A DNA stretch of 64,000 nt from Closterium sp. Naga37s-1 (lineage: Eukaryota; Streptophyta; Zygnematophyceae; Desmidiales; Closteriaceae): contig CANJKZ010000010.1 of NCBI GenBank assembly GCA_947471745.1, positions 8,016,001 to 8,080,000 on the forward strand, written 5' to 3'. A program made the translations under genes and the position numbers. Position 1 is the stretch's first letter, and every line of letters begins with the position of its first letter. The notes below the pieces were generated by a model. It ran no database searches, was not told where the DNA came from, and saw only the letters and a list, made by a program, of their open reading frames with translations. This document shows, piece by piece, positions 45,801 to 56,800 of the stretch.

Positions 45801-47493
45801 CCCGAAGGACCTCCAGGCTCAGTCCCGCCAGACGCCACACGAGCAGGCTCAGCACCCCCAGGCTCCGCACCCCTAGGCTCAGCACCCCCAGGCTCAGCAC
45901 CCCCAGTCTCAGCACCCCCAGAGTCAGCACCCCCAGAGTCAGCACCCCCAGACCCCGCACCCGCAGGCTCAGCACCCCTAGCAGCACCAGAGTCGACAGC
46001 TACCTCGACAGGCTCGATCGCGTCTACCTGGGACACACCTGAAGGGGCAGGACCCTGAGGGGGGAGGGGGTCTACCGGGGGGGGACCTGGCGCGAGGAAG
46101 AGCGGCGGCGGGGGGAGGGACGCAGTGCGGTAGGGGAAGAGACGGTAGTAGGGAACCGACTCGTCAAACGTGACGTCCTGAGAGGACAGAACACGGCGCG
46201 AGGTAGGGTGGTAAAACTGCCAACCTGGCGCGTCAGGGGGGAAGCCAAGGAAGACGCAGGGAACAACACGGGGGGACAGCTTGTCCGCAGACAAGTCGCG
46301 GACAAACGCCCTAGATCCCCAGACACGGAACGCAGACGCATCGCCAACCTTCCCCGTCCACCGCAGAGCAGGGGAGGTCTCCGGCATGGAGACCCGGGGC
46401 TGAAGGTTGATCTGATGCGCCGCGTACTGAACCGCGAACGGCCACAGAAAATGGGGGGCAGCCGCATGGATCATGGACGTATGAGCGACGTCCATGACCA
46501 TGCCAATGCGGCGCTCAGCAATCCCATTTTGCTGTGGAGAGGCCGGAAGCGTGAACGTCTGGCGAATGCCTCGTGCACGACAGAAGGCTCGCAAAAAGTC
46601 AGAGGAGAACTCTCCGCCTCTGTCGAAGTGCAGACGCAGAACAGGAAAGTCCGAGCCGAAACTCTCTCTGAGCTGGAGACGAGCTGCGCGGATCCAGTCG
46701 ATCAACACCGCAGTGATCTCACCCTTGCTGCGCAAGGGGAAGACTGTGGTGTAACGCGAGTAGTCGTCAACCACAAGCAGGAAGTAACGCTCGTGACCCT
46801 GGCCACGGACGCGGGCTGGGCCCCACACGTCCATGTGCAGCGTCTGCAGCGGAGCCTCTGTCGGAGGAAACTCGGAGGAGTGAGGAGCAGCGCGCTGCCG
46901 CCCCTCGACGCAGGGGACGCAGGTAGGGGCAGGCCCCGGAGGAAGAGGAGGGAGGGACCGGGGGAGACCAGAGACAAGGACACGGGAGGCCATGCCTCGG
47001 AGACGAGGCAGGGAGGGGTGACCAAGGCGGTGGTGCCAGAGGAGAGTCTGGTGAGACAGGAGACGACACGAGCAGGGGGCAGACTCAGGACCAGACCTGG
47101 ACGCCACAGCAGACACCTGACCCGACGCAGCTACCTGACCAGACGCAGCAACCTGAGGAGCACCAGTAGTCAGTGTGTACAGGCTCAACCCCAGCCGACG
47201 GGTAAACGTGGCCAAGTGTCGGCCCGTCAGAGCACACGTGCAGTGGGTCACTCGCTGACTCGCAGGAGTGAATTGATGAACCCCCCCATCCTGTAGATCA
47301 GCACCACTCACCAAGTTCGTAGAGAACGAGGGGAGGTAAAGACCTGACAGGGTGCCAGAGGGGGCCGCCGGACACGGTAAGACAGTGGAGAAGTGGGCAA
47401 GGACAGGACCCCCAGAGGGGTCTGCCAGGGAGACCGCAACTGGCCGACTAAGCGGCGTGAGTGTGGTGCGGTCTCGAAAGAAGGAGCGGGAAG

Positions 47494-47703
47494 TGTTAGA
47501 ATCCTAGCGTGAGTTTGGCTTAGGAGCCATAGTTTAGGAGCCTTGGTAGTTGAGTTCGAGTTTAGGAAAAGTATCGAGAGGTTTGGAAGGAGAGGAATGG
47601 GGTTTCACTAGCAAGAGTTGGGATACAAGTACAACACCCTAAATTGGGTTGTACTCATTACAGAGTACCCCACTGCAGGCTAGACAGCAAATACATTCTG
47701 ACA
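47494..47703 (-). repeat. 3' LTR of nested element
   Basis: 210 bp, TGTTAGAATCC to TTCTGACA, identical to 49213-49422. Confidence 0.95.
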
Positions 47704-49212
47704 CACCCCCATAGCCAAAGTGGGGTGTAATCAGCACAATGAGCAAGCATAGAGCAAGAGTTCACAATAGGTAAGTAAGGCTAGAGCTAATCACAGAGGG
47801 CAAGTGAGGAGGAGGAGAGACTGTGGGGGAGAGAAGATGGGAGGCGACTGCTGACGCTGCAGACACACAGACGAGCTGCTGGCTCAGTGGCTACCGGAAC
47901 AGCGCTCCGGACTACTGGGGTAACTGGCCCCGCGGCTAAAAGTAGCGGCAGACGAGCAACGGACCCACGGGCGACTGGCGACTACCGGAGATTGTAGCCT
48001 CCGGACTGCTGCTGCTGCTGACGACAAGACTGCTGCCTCCACTCGACCTCCCCAGCTGCCAAACGCCCTTCTCACACACCCCCTGCTCAAACCCTAGCCC
48101 TACACCCACAGCACCCCCTTAAACCCTAAACCCCAGACTCCCACACATCCACCCCCCTCAGCGAGAGCTGCAGCAGTGGGAGACGAAGGAGGAGGAGGAG
48201 GAGGGAACGGCACGCACAACCGACACCCCCACAACCATCACCCCCACACCCACCCCCCCACGGCTGCACCGGGTCCAGGAGCGGCTGCTGCAGGGGCCAG
48301 GGGCGGCTGCTGCTGGGGCGGCTGCTCCAGGGGCTGCTGCTGCTGGGGCGGCTGCTCCAGGGGCTGCTGCTGCTGAGGCGGCTGCTGCTGCTGAGGCGGC
48401 TGCTTCAGGGGCTGCAGCTGCTGGGGCGGCTGCTCCAGGGGCTGCTGCTGTTGGGGCGGCTGCTCCAGGGGCTGCTGCTGCTGGGGCGGCTGCTGCTGGG
48501 GCGGCTGCTCCAGGGGCTGCTGCTGCTGGGGCGGCTGCTCCAGGTGCTGCTGCTGCTGGGGCGGCTGCTCTAGGGGCTGCTGCTGCTGGGGCGGCCGCTG
48601 CAGTGGCGGCGGCTCCAGGGGTTGCTGCTGCTGGGGCGGCTGCTCCAGGGGTTGCTGCTGCTGGGGCGGCTGCTCCAGGGGCGGCTGCTGTTGCAAGGCA
48701 GGCCGCTCCAGGGGCGGCTGCTTCAGGGGCGGCGGCTCCAGGGGCGGCTGCTGCAGCGGAAAGTAGGAGGGAGGGGAGGGGAAGGGCGCGGCCCCCATTG
48801 TGCCCTGACGGGCGATGTGCTAGGGAGCCGCGCAGGTCCCCAAAAGTGCCTCGACTGGCAACGAGAGGGGACCGCGCGCAGGCCCCTAAGGCGCCGCGAC
48901 GAGGCAATGGGAGGGGCCGGCTCGCGGGCCCCGAAAGTGCCGCGACGAGGCGACGGGAGGGACCTGCGTGCAGGCCCCCAAAACGCCTCGACGAGGCGAC
49001 GGTCGGGGCCAGTGCGCGGGCCCCTAAGACGCCGCGACGAGGTAGGAACCCGCCGCGCGCCTCGGGGCGCACGGCGGGCAGAAAACCGCCACGCGCTCCG
49101 AGCGCGTGGCGGGAAGAAAAATGGGATGTCGCGCGCCACGGGGCGCGCGACACACAGTAGGGCAGCGGAATTGAGTGGGCCCACAGGCCAGGAACGTTAA
49201 GCTCTGATAACA

Positions 49213-49422
49213 TGTTAGAATCCTAGCGTGAGTTTGGCTTAGGAGCCATAGTTTAGGAGCCTTGGTAGTTGAGTTCGAGTTTAGGAAAAGTATCGAGAGG
49301 TTTGGAAGGAGAGGAATGGGGTTTCACTAGCAAGAGTTGGGATACAAGTACAACACCCTAAATTGGGTTGTACTCATTACAGAGTACCCCACTGCAGGCT
49401 AGACAGCAAATACATTCTGACA
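49213..49422 (-). repeat. 5' LTR of nested element
   Basis: 210 bp, identical to 47494-47703. Confidence 0.95.
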
Positions 49423-52059
49423 GGAAGCACCCGAGTCAAGGGTGAAGGTGTGAGAGGCCTGAGCCGACGTGGTACCTGAGAGAGCAGACTCACCAGCACC
49501 TGGAGCAGCAGACTCACTAGCACCAAGAGCAGCAGCCTCACTAGCACCTAGAGCAGCAGCCTCACCAGCACCTAGAGCAGCAGTCCCAATGCCCGGGTCA
49601 GGCGGAACACACAGGTAACAGTCACCCTCATCACTAATAGAAACAGCATACATGGCAGCAAGGATAGCATCAAAATCCAGATCAAAGATAGCAACCCCCG
49701 CCCTAGACAGCTCTCCCCAGCGAGGGATCTCAGTGGCGTCAGGGAACTGGTGACGCCAAGCGTCCGTCAGGCGGCCGAAGCAGCGCTGGGTGGAGTGCGC
49801 GCCCCCGCACTGCTCACCAGTGCGGTCGCCGGTGCGAAGGACGTAGGTACAGGGACCAGTACCCCCACCCCGCTGACGCGCAGCGTACCACTCACGAAGC
49901 TGCTGGGGGGTCGGGGTCTCACGAGTGCGCTGCTGCTGCTGACGCTGACCACCACCGGAGCCACCCCTCAGCGCAGAGCCGCGACCAGCTCCACCGCTGC
50001 CGCCACCACCTCCGCCGCCTCCGCTGCCTCCGCCTCCTCCGCTCCCACCGCCACCACCGCCGCCTCCTCCGCCTCCACTGCCGCCACCGACGCCCCCACC
50101 CCCGCCACCACTCCCACCACCACCCCCACCCCCTCCACCGCCTCCACCGCCACCTCCACCGCCCCCGCCAGCTCCTCTAGCGCCCTTGCCCCCCTTGCCG
50201 TTGCCGGTGCGGCGGCTCCCGCTAGGGGCAGACGCAGCTCCGACCGACTCGAGGCCAACGAGGTCGGCCGCAGCAGCAGAGGCAACAGAGGGCAAGAGGG
50301 GGGAGGGGGATCACCCCTCAAAGACGGGGGTGCGAGGGTCACCACGAGAGGCTCCTACAGCGACTATACTCTTCTCTGCTGCCAGGAGGCGCTCCTCGAG
50401 GAGGTCAACGGTGAGTGTGGTGGGGCAAACTGAGAGAAAGTGGTCCCTGACTAAGCGAAGGGAGTCAGGGAGCCGGGTGACTATGTAGTAGAGGGTGATG
50501 TACATGGGGGGGGGGGGTTCTTGGCGCAGAACTCAGCAGGAAGCGCAGCGCGGTAGCGAGTGTCACTAGTGCGAAGGTGCGTAATGAGGTCAGCGACTGT
50601 GGGAAAGGCAGCGAGGTCAGGGAACAGGTACGGCAGTATGAGGCGGCTAAGAGCAGCAGTGGCAGGGGAAGAGTAGCGTGCAACTACAGCGTCGTACAAT
50701 GTCTTAGCACTCTTGTACTGACTAAAGTGCGCACGCTCAGCGGTCGGTAAGTGGCGACGCACAGCAAGACGGGCAGCAGCATCGCGTGTGGCCCACTGTG
50801 AGCGAACAGTGCTGTCAGCATCAGCAGGCGGGGGAGGAGAGGCACCAGACGTGAGATCGAAAAGGGAGAGACCGTCTGCCCTATCGCACTGTAGGAAAAG
50901 CTGCAAGTCATCGACCCAGACCTCAAAGTCAACAGCCCGACCCTCAGCATCAAAGGTAAGGACACTGGGGGTAGCCATGACAGCAGCAGTCTAGTGGTGA
51001 GAGCGGCAGGCTAGAGGTAGTGCAGTGGCAGAGACGCAGCTCGGGAAAGCTCTCACCAGTCCGGGTGGGGAGGGCCGGGGCGCGCCGGCAGGAACAGGGC
51101 CGCAGCAGCGGCGGCGGCGGCTCGGCGGCTCAGCAGCGGCTCGGCGGCTCGGCGGCAGCTCGGCGGCTCGGCGGCGGCTCGGCGGCGGCTCGGCGGCTCG
51201 GCGGTGGCTCTGCGGCGGCTCGGCGGCTCGGCGGCGGCTCGGCGGCGGCTCGGCGGCTCGGCGGCTCGGCTGCAACGGCGGCGGCTCAGCGACGGCGACG
51301 GCAGGGCCGGGGAGGGGCCGCACAGAGCGGCGAAGGGGCGGCTGTAGGGCGGCGACGGGGCCGCAAGAGGGCGGCGGTGGGGTCGCTGGAGGGCTGCGAC
51401 GGGGCCGCGGTAGGGCGGCGACGGGGCCGCTGAAGGGCGGTGGCGGGGCCGCTAGAGGGCGGCGACGGGGCCGCGGTAGGGCGGCGACGGGGCCGCTGAA
51501 GGGCGGCGGCGGGGCCGCTAGAGGGCGGCGACGGGGCCGCGGTAGGGCGGCGACGGGGCCGCTGAAGGGCGGCGGCGGGGCCGCTAGAGGGCGGCGACGG
51601 GGCCGCGGTAGGGCGGCGACGGGGCCGCCGAAGGGCGGTGGAGGGGCCGCTAGAGGGCGGCGACGGGGCCGCGGTAGGGCGGCGACGGGGCCGCTGAAGG
51701 GCGGCGGCGGGGCCGCTAGAGGGCGGCGACGGGGCCGTTTGGAGGGTGGCGACGGGGCCGCGAAAGGGTGGCGACGCGGCCGCAAAGGGCGGCGGGTGGG
51801 CCGCGAAGGCGGCGACGGGGCCGCGAGAGGGTGGCCGGGCCGCAAGGGGCGGCGACGGGGCCGCGAAGGGTGGCGACGGGGCCGTGAGTGGGGGGGGGGG
51901 CGTGAGAGGGGCCGCTAAGGGCGGCGCAACGGGCCGCTAAGGGGAGGGCGGCCCACAGGGCGCGCCTCGGTCAGGGGCGACTCGATCTCAGGGCAGAGAA
52001 AAAAAAAATAGTGGTGGGCCCAAGGAAAAGTTCCCACTAGGGAACCTGCTCTGATACCA

Positions 52060-52185
52060 TGTGAAGAAATGAGGAATGAATGAACTAGGAAATGAGTTGG
52101 GTACAAATATGCAACCCTATAATGCTGTACCCCATAATGTCTACCCCACTACAGCCTAGAAAGACTATAGCATATAAGTTCGACA
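52060..52185 (-). repeat. 5' LTR of copia element 4
   Basis: 126 bp, adjoining the initiator-Met-type primer site. Confidence 0.95.
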
Positions 52186-52190
52186 ACAAT

Positions 52191-52795
52191 AACAATGCGT
52201 AGGCACATTTTTATAACATGCTATTGTCTCTGTAATCTTTTTTTGTAGTGAAAAGTTCAAGACAAATGTATATGTCATCCACCCCATGAATAGTATATTT
52301 TTTCCAGTATATAATTTTACGTGAGAATGTATCACCATTGTTATCTATGATTTTATTGCAGCTTTTTGTCTTAATTTACAAACAATTACAAAGCAAAAAT
52401 GTAGGCACAAGGTTGGAACAAAATCAAACCTATTTTGGTCCAATTTTAGGAGCCCGAATCGCGCCCTGCTGCTCTCGCGCCAAAGCTGGCTCGACAAACT
52501 GAATGCTTTCGTGGGACCACCTGGAAAGTGAAATTCCTGCCAAGTCAAACAAGGACTGTACACCGGAACTTGACCAAAATCAGGCCAATTTAGTTTCGCC
52601 GAGGCGCGTTCAGTTTCGCTGGAGGTTGGGTGGCGCGAAAAATTGCAAACATTGGGAAGCAACACATTTCGCTGGAGGTTGGGCGAACAAAAATTGCAGC
52701 ACCCACCCAAACCCAACTTCGAAGCCCAACTTCAACCCCTTTCCCCACAATTGAAAAAGTGCCTTTTTTGTGATGATGGGCGTCGTGGGGGCATT
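52191..52795 (+). other. Intron 1 of copy B, distal part
   Basis: AT-rich intron with no gene recognised. A short direct repeat TTTCGCTGGAGGTTGGG occurs twice, about 58 bp apart (52611 and 52669). Confidence 0.5.
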
Positions 52796-53504
52796 TGAGG
52801 TGCATGTAGAATGGAAGCGGCGACGGCTCTTCGAAGAAAGGAGCAAACCCAAATGCAGCCACAAGAATTTGTCTTTTGGAAGAGACTTTTGAGGAAACTC
52901 GGAAGCGATGGGTGCGAAGGGATGCGATGCGGTGGGTTGCGGAGGGATTCGGTGGGATGCGGTGAGATGCGGTGGGTTGCGGTGGGTTGCGGTGGGTTGC
53001 GGAGGGATGCGGTGGGATGCGGTCGGATGCGGTGGGATGCGGTGGGACGCGGTGGGATGCGGTGGGATGGGATGTGCCCTCACAGAACCTTCCCCTGCCC
53101 GTCCACTCCGTAAAACGTGTTTCTCAGCGTGGAAGCAGAAACAGGCCGTGTTCCAGTCCATCATTGGCAAGAGCGGTGGTGAACGAGGAGATATGCCCTC
53201 TCTGCCCCACAATTTCTTCCCCCTCTCTCCCCCTTCAATCCCCCCCCACCCTCCCCCCCCCCTCCCCCCCACCCACACACACAGTTTGGCGTGTTTCAGA
53301 GTGGAAGCAGCGACATGTGGCGGGTGTTTTGGTTTATCATCGGGCAAACTAGGAGCACAAGTGGGGGGGAAGACACGGCACGAGCGCAGTGGACGAGGAG
53401 CCGCAACGATAAGATGCGTTTTCTCCTCACCTCCTTCCCCCTCCCCCTCCCCCTCCCACCTCCCTCCCCACACTGCCGCCCGCCAACCTCTGCGTCTTGC
53501 GCAG
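52796..53504 (+). repeat. Degenerate copies of the exon-2 acceptor and start, with a 10-bp repeat
   Basis: Exon-2-like starts (TGGAAGCAG and variants) occur at about 52810, 53130 and 53296; the last two follow a CTCAG or TTTCAG, and all occur upstream of the real one at 53505. Between them a GATGCGGTGG-type repeat runs at 52915-53075, and C/T-rich stretches follow. The layout parallels 8560-9525 in copy A. Confidence 0.65.
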
Positions 53505-53556
53505 GGTGGAAGCAGAAACAGGGCTGGTGTTTCGGTTCATCATCGGGCACAGCACG
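53505..53556 (+). pseudogene. GT31 copy B, exon 2 stub
   Basis: Acceptor CTTGCGCAG at 53504, then VEAETGLVFRFIIGHS in the expected phase. Similarity to copy A stops after about 50 bases, where a minus-strand copia gag fragment begins. The rest of exon 2 and all of exon 3 (the DDD block) are missing from copy B. Confidence 0.75.
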
Positions 53557-53559
53557 ACC

Positions 53560-53703
53560 TCGGAGAATGGCCTTTGTGGCGCGCCATTGAGGACCGAGGC
53601 CGCCAATGATAACTGTCACGAAGGCGTCTTCAGAAATCGACCCCCCGCATCGCAGAAGCTTGTCGCACAACTCGCGACATCGACTGATATACGCCATTCC
53701 TTT
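53560..53703 (-). mobile_element. Copia gag fragment
   Basis: A minus-strand piece resembling the C-terminal half of a copia gag (ISRCRELCDKLL and GGLGPQW motifs). It is of a different family from the elements beside it. It is a short fossil ending at the LTR of element 5. Confidence 0.55.
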
Positions 53704-53829
53704 TGTCAGAAACAAGAAGTGTGTGAACTATGAAAAGTTGGAGTACAAGTAGCAAACCCTAGTTTTGTGTACCCCCTAAAGGCTAACCCACTATAGCCTA
53801 CACAACAACAACACATACAGTGTTTGACA
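53704..53829 (-). repeat. 3' LTR of copia element 5
   Basis: 126 bp, TGTCAGAA to TTTGACA, next to the CCTATGGGGGTG-type purine tract. Confidence 0.93.
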
Positions 53830-56800
53830 CACCCCCATAGGCAAAGTGGGGGAGAGCAAGGGGTCACAAGACCAGTCAGGAATGGCAAGCAAGCTCAGGG
53901 TGGATCACAACGTCACCACACATTCCGAGCACAAGCAAAGGACCACATGGCCAGTTCACATGCAGAAGTATATATGTAGTACAAACAGCAAGGGTGATCT
54001 CAGCCTAGCAGAACAAACAGGCAGGAGTATATATAGAGATCACAGTACAGGCAAAGCCTACAACAAGTGAGGAAAAGTGGGCACCAGCCCCAGCAAAGTA
54101 CAGAAGCGCTGATGATCACCAGGCTGAAGTGCCTTGGTGAATATATCAGCGGTGTTGGCCTGAGAGGCCACGTAACGCAGACAAAGCTGACCACGCTGCT
54201 GCAGCTCTCGAGCAAGGAAGTAACGGAGAGCGATGTGCTTCGTTCTGTGCTCCGGTCTGTGCTCCTCACACAAGGCAATGGCAGCCTTGTTGTCGACGTA
54301 CAGCACTGGAGGAGAACTAGGCCTCTCTCCAAGGTCGGTCAGCAGGTAGGTGAGCCAGCGTAACTCCTGTGCAGCCATGGCTGTGGCGTAGATCTCAGCC
54401 TCACAACTGGAGCTGAGAACTGAAGACGAACGCGTAGAGCGCCACGAAACTGAACCAGAACCAAGGCTGAAGGTGTAACCCTGTGACGACCGCTGAGTAG
54501 CCTGGTCGTCAACCCAAGAAGCGTCTGAGTGCCCAGTGAGAACAACTGAGCTCCCTCCTCCAAGCACGAGCCCCATGCCCGATGTACTGCACAAGTAGCG
54601 CAATACCCTCTTTGCAGCATCCCAGTGCACCTTTCGGTGCCTGCCAGGAGCTACGTAGCGGGCCAGAAGGCCAAGAGGGTATGCTAGGTCAGGACGAGTG
54701 CAAGTCATCAGGTACATGAGGCAACCAACTAGCTCTGGGTAAGGACCACTCGACTCTACGGACTCATCCGAAGGCAGAGCTGAGAGCGAGTGACCTACAG
54801 CCAGAGGAGTGGCCTGTGCTGAGGACCAGGTGAAGCCGAAGCGCTGAAGGACCTGCTGCACCATGTGTGACTGAGTCAGGGTAATGGTGCGGCGTGCTCT
54901 GTCCCGGGTGATCTGCAAGCCAAGGTAGCTGCGCAGTTCACCCAGGTCTGTGCACGTGTGTCTCTTCTGCAGCTCCGACTTCACGTGGGCGAGAGACTCA
55001 GTGTCAGCAGTGGCAAAGACCAAGTCGTCGACGTACACGAGGATGTAGAACGGCGGCAGCGAAGTGTCGGTGCGCAGAAACAGCGACGGGTCAGCAGTAG
55101 AAGGAGAGAACCCAAGTGCCGCAAGAGTAGTCCTCAGTGTGTCGTGCCACTCACGTGGCGCCTGGCGGAGACCGTAGACCGGCCGCCGGAGGCTCCACTG
55201 GGTACCAGGAGGAAACGACCCAGTGAAGCCAGGAGGGCGGCGCAGCCAGATCTCCTCGTGCAGACTGCCCTGCAAGAAAGCTGTGCTGAAGTCAAGAGAG
55301 TGAAGCTCGTAGTCACGCTGAGCAGCAACGTGCAGTAGTACCCGAAGAGTGGTCATCTTCGGGGTGGGGGAGAAGGTCTGAAAGAAGTCTACTCCCTCTC
55401 GCTGACTGAAGCCTCGAGCAACGTAACGAGCCTTGAAGACAGGCGGAGAACCCGGCGGCCGCTTCACCCTGAAAATCCACATGCCACTGACGATGTTCGC
55501 CCCAGGTGGGGGAACCTCGTCGACGTAGGTGCCTGTGGAGTTCCAGGAAGCCATCTCTGCGTCCATGGCTGACTGCCACTGTGAGGAGTAGGGACCCTCG
55601 ATCGCCTCAGCGTACGATCGAGGAGTCGGGATGTCTGGTGCATCCGGGTCTCCCTCAGGGGCAATCAGCATGGACACGAGATGGGGCGCAGCGGCTGCAA
55701 GACACTCAAGGTCCTCCTGTCTGTCCTCAAGGACGTCCGTGCTAAGAGCACACTCACCCCCGACGGACGGAGGACAGACAGACTCAGACTCAGCAACAAG
55801 ACTGGCAGCGTAGTCTAGACGACAGCGAGCAGCAAAGTCGACAAGCTCAGCAACTAGGGCAGACGCAGCAGCCGACTCAAAAGAGGGGTCAGCGACAGCA
55901 GTGGCCAGGAGACGCGTGACAGTAGGACTGGCAGCACGAACGGAGTCAGACTCCGGGTCAGCAAGGGTAGGAAGAGAGGACTGAGGAGGAGACGGCAGAG
56001 GGACACGCTGTGGAGCAGTGGAGGGACGCAGTGACATCCGGTGTGTGCCAGGGACAGGTGGCGGACGCTCACGTGGTACACGGCGACTAGCGCAAGCAGT
56101 ACGAACAGGTGACACAGGACGGGACACAGGTGACACAGGACGAGACTCAGGCTCACGACGCTCTGTAAGCCTGCCGGTCGGACCAGTGTAGGGAGAAGGA
56201 CCAGGAAGCGGCGAGGCAGGCGGTAGCTGTGACTGCGACTGGACAGGCGGAGGACACTCTACGGAGGGAGGAGGACTAGGAGGAGGCGGCAGACCAAGAA
56301 CCTGCTGAAGGAGCGGAACGAAGTACGGCCGTGGCCGTGAAGTGCCCCCAGCAGCAGCAGAGACAGCACCAGAACCTCCAGCAGCTCCAGCAGAACCTCC
56401 AGCAGCTCCAGCAGCACCTCCAGCACCTCCAGCAGTACCTCCAGCAGCTCCAGTACCTCCAGCAGCTCCAGCAGCACCTCCAGCACCTCCAGTAGGACCT
56501 CCAGCAGCTCCAGTACCTCCAGCAGCAGTAGGGTCTCCAGCGGGCTGCACCTCAACACCGGGAGCTCCACTCCGGAGGCTGCAGCGCCGAGCGTACCACT
56601 CACGCAGCTGCTGTGAAGAAGGAGCGCCAGCAGGCGCAGTACGGTCAGTCTCAAAGCCCCCAGCCTCAGCACCTCTAGGCGCAACACCCCCAGTCGCAGT
56701 ACCTCCAGGCTCAGCACCCGCAGTCTCCGCACCCCCAGTCTCAGCACCCCCAGTCTCAGCACCCTCAGTCTCAGCACCCCCAGGCTCAGCGCCCCCAGAA

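Larger units (their letters stand above)
47494..49422 (-). mobile_element. Non-autonomous LTR element nested in element 4
   Basis: A 1.93-kb element with identical 210-bp LTRs and a perfect GGAAG target duplication (47489-47493 and 49423-49427). It has a primer-like site (complement TGTTATCAGAGC) and the same purine-tract block (complement CCCCACTTTGGCTATGGGGG) as the copia elements here. The 1.5-kb interior has no gag or pol, only GCTGCTGCTGG-type repeats (48250-48760) and a GC-rich block. This is the layout of a TRIM/LARD element. Identical LTRs make it very recent, later than element 4. Confidence 0.9.
42767..52185 (-). mobile_element. Ty1/copia retrotransposon fossil (element 4) with nested insertion
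   Basis: A minus-strand copia closely related to element 3. The 126-bp LTRs differ at two positions, and a perfect ACAAT duplication flanks it (42762-42766 and 52186-52190). The primer site complement reads TGGTATCAGAGCAGGTTCC. It has a leader, gag from about 50978, protease, integrase, reverse transcriptase and RNase H in copia order. A separate LTR element (47494-49422) is inserted in its gag-protease part. Apart from that it has about two breaks. It is young, but older than element 3 and older than the insertion it carries. Confidence 0.95.

Noticed and set aside
48158-49213. Ala-, Gln- and Pro-rich 351-codon frame inside the nested element as a gene
   Set aside because: Composition comes from GCTGCTGCTGG repeats, several frames are open on both strands, and no gag or pol blocks are visible.
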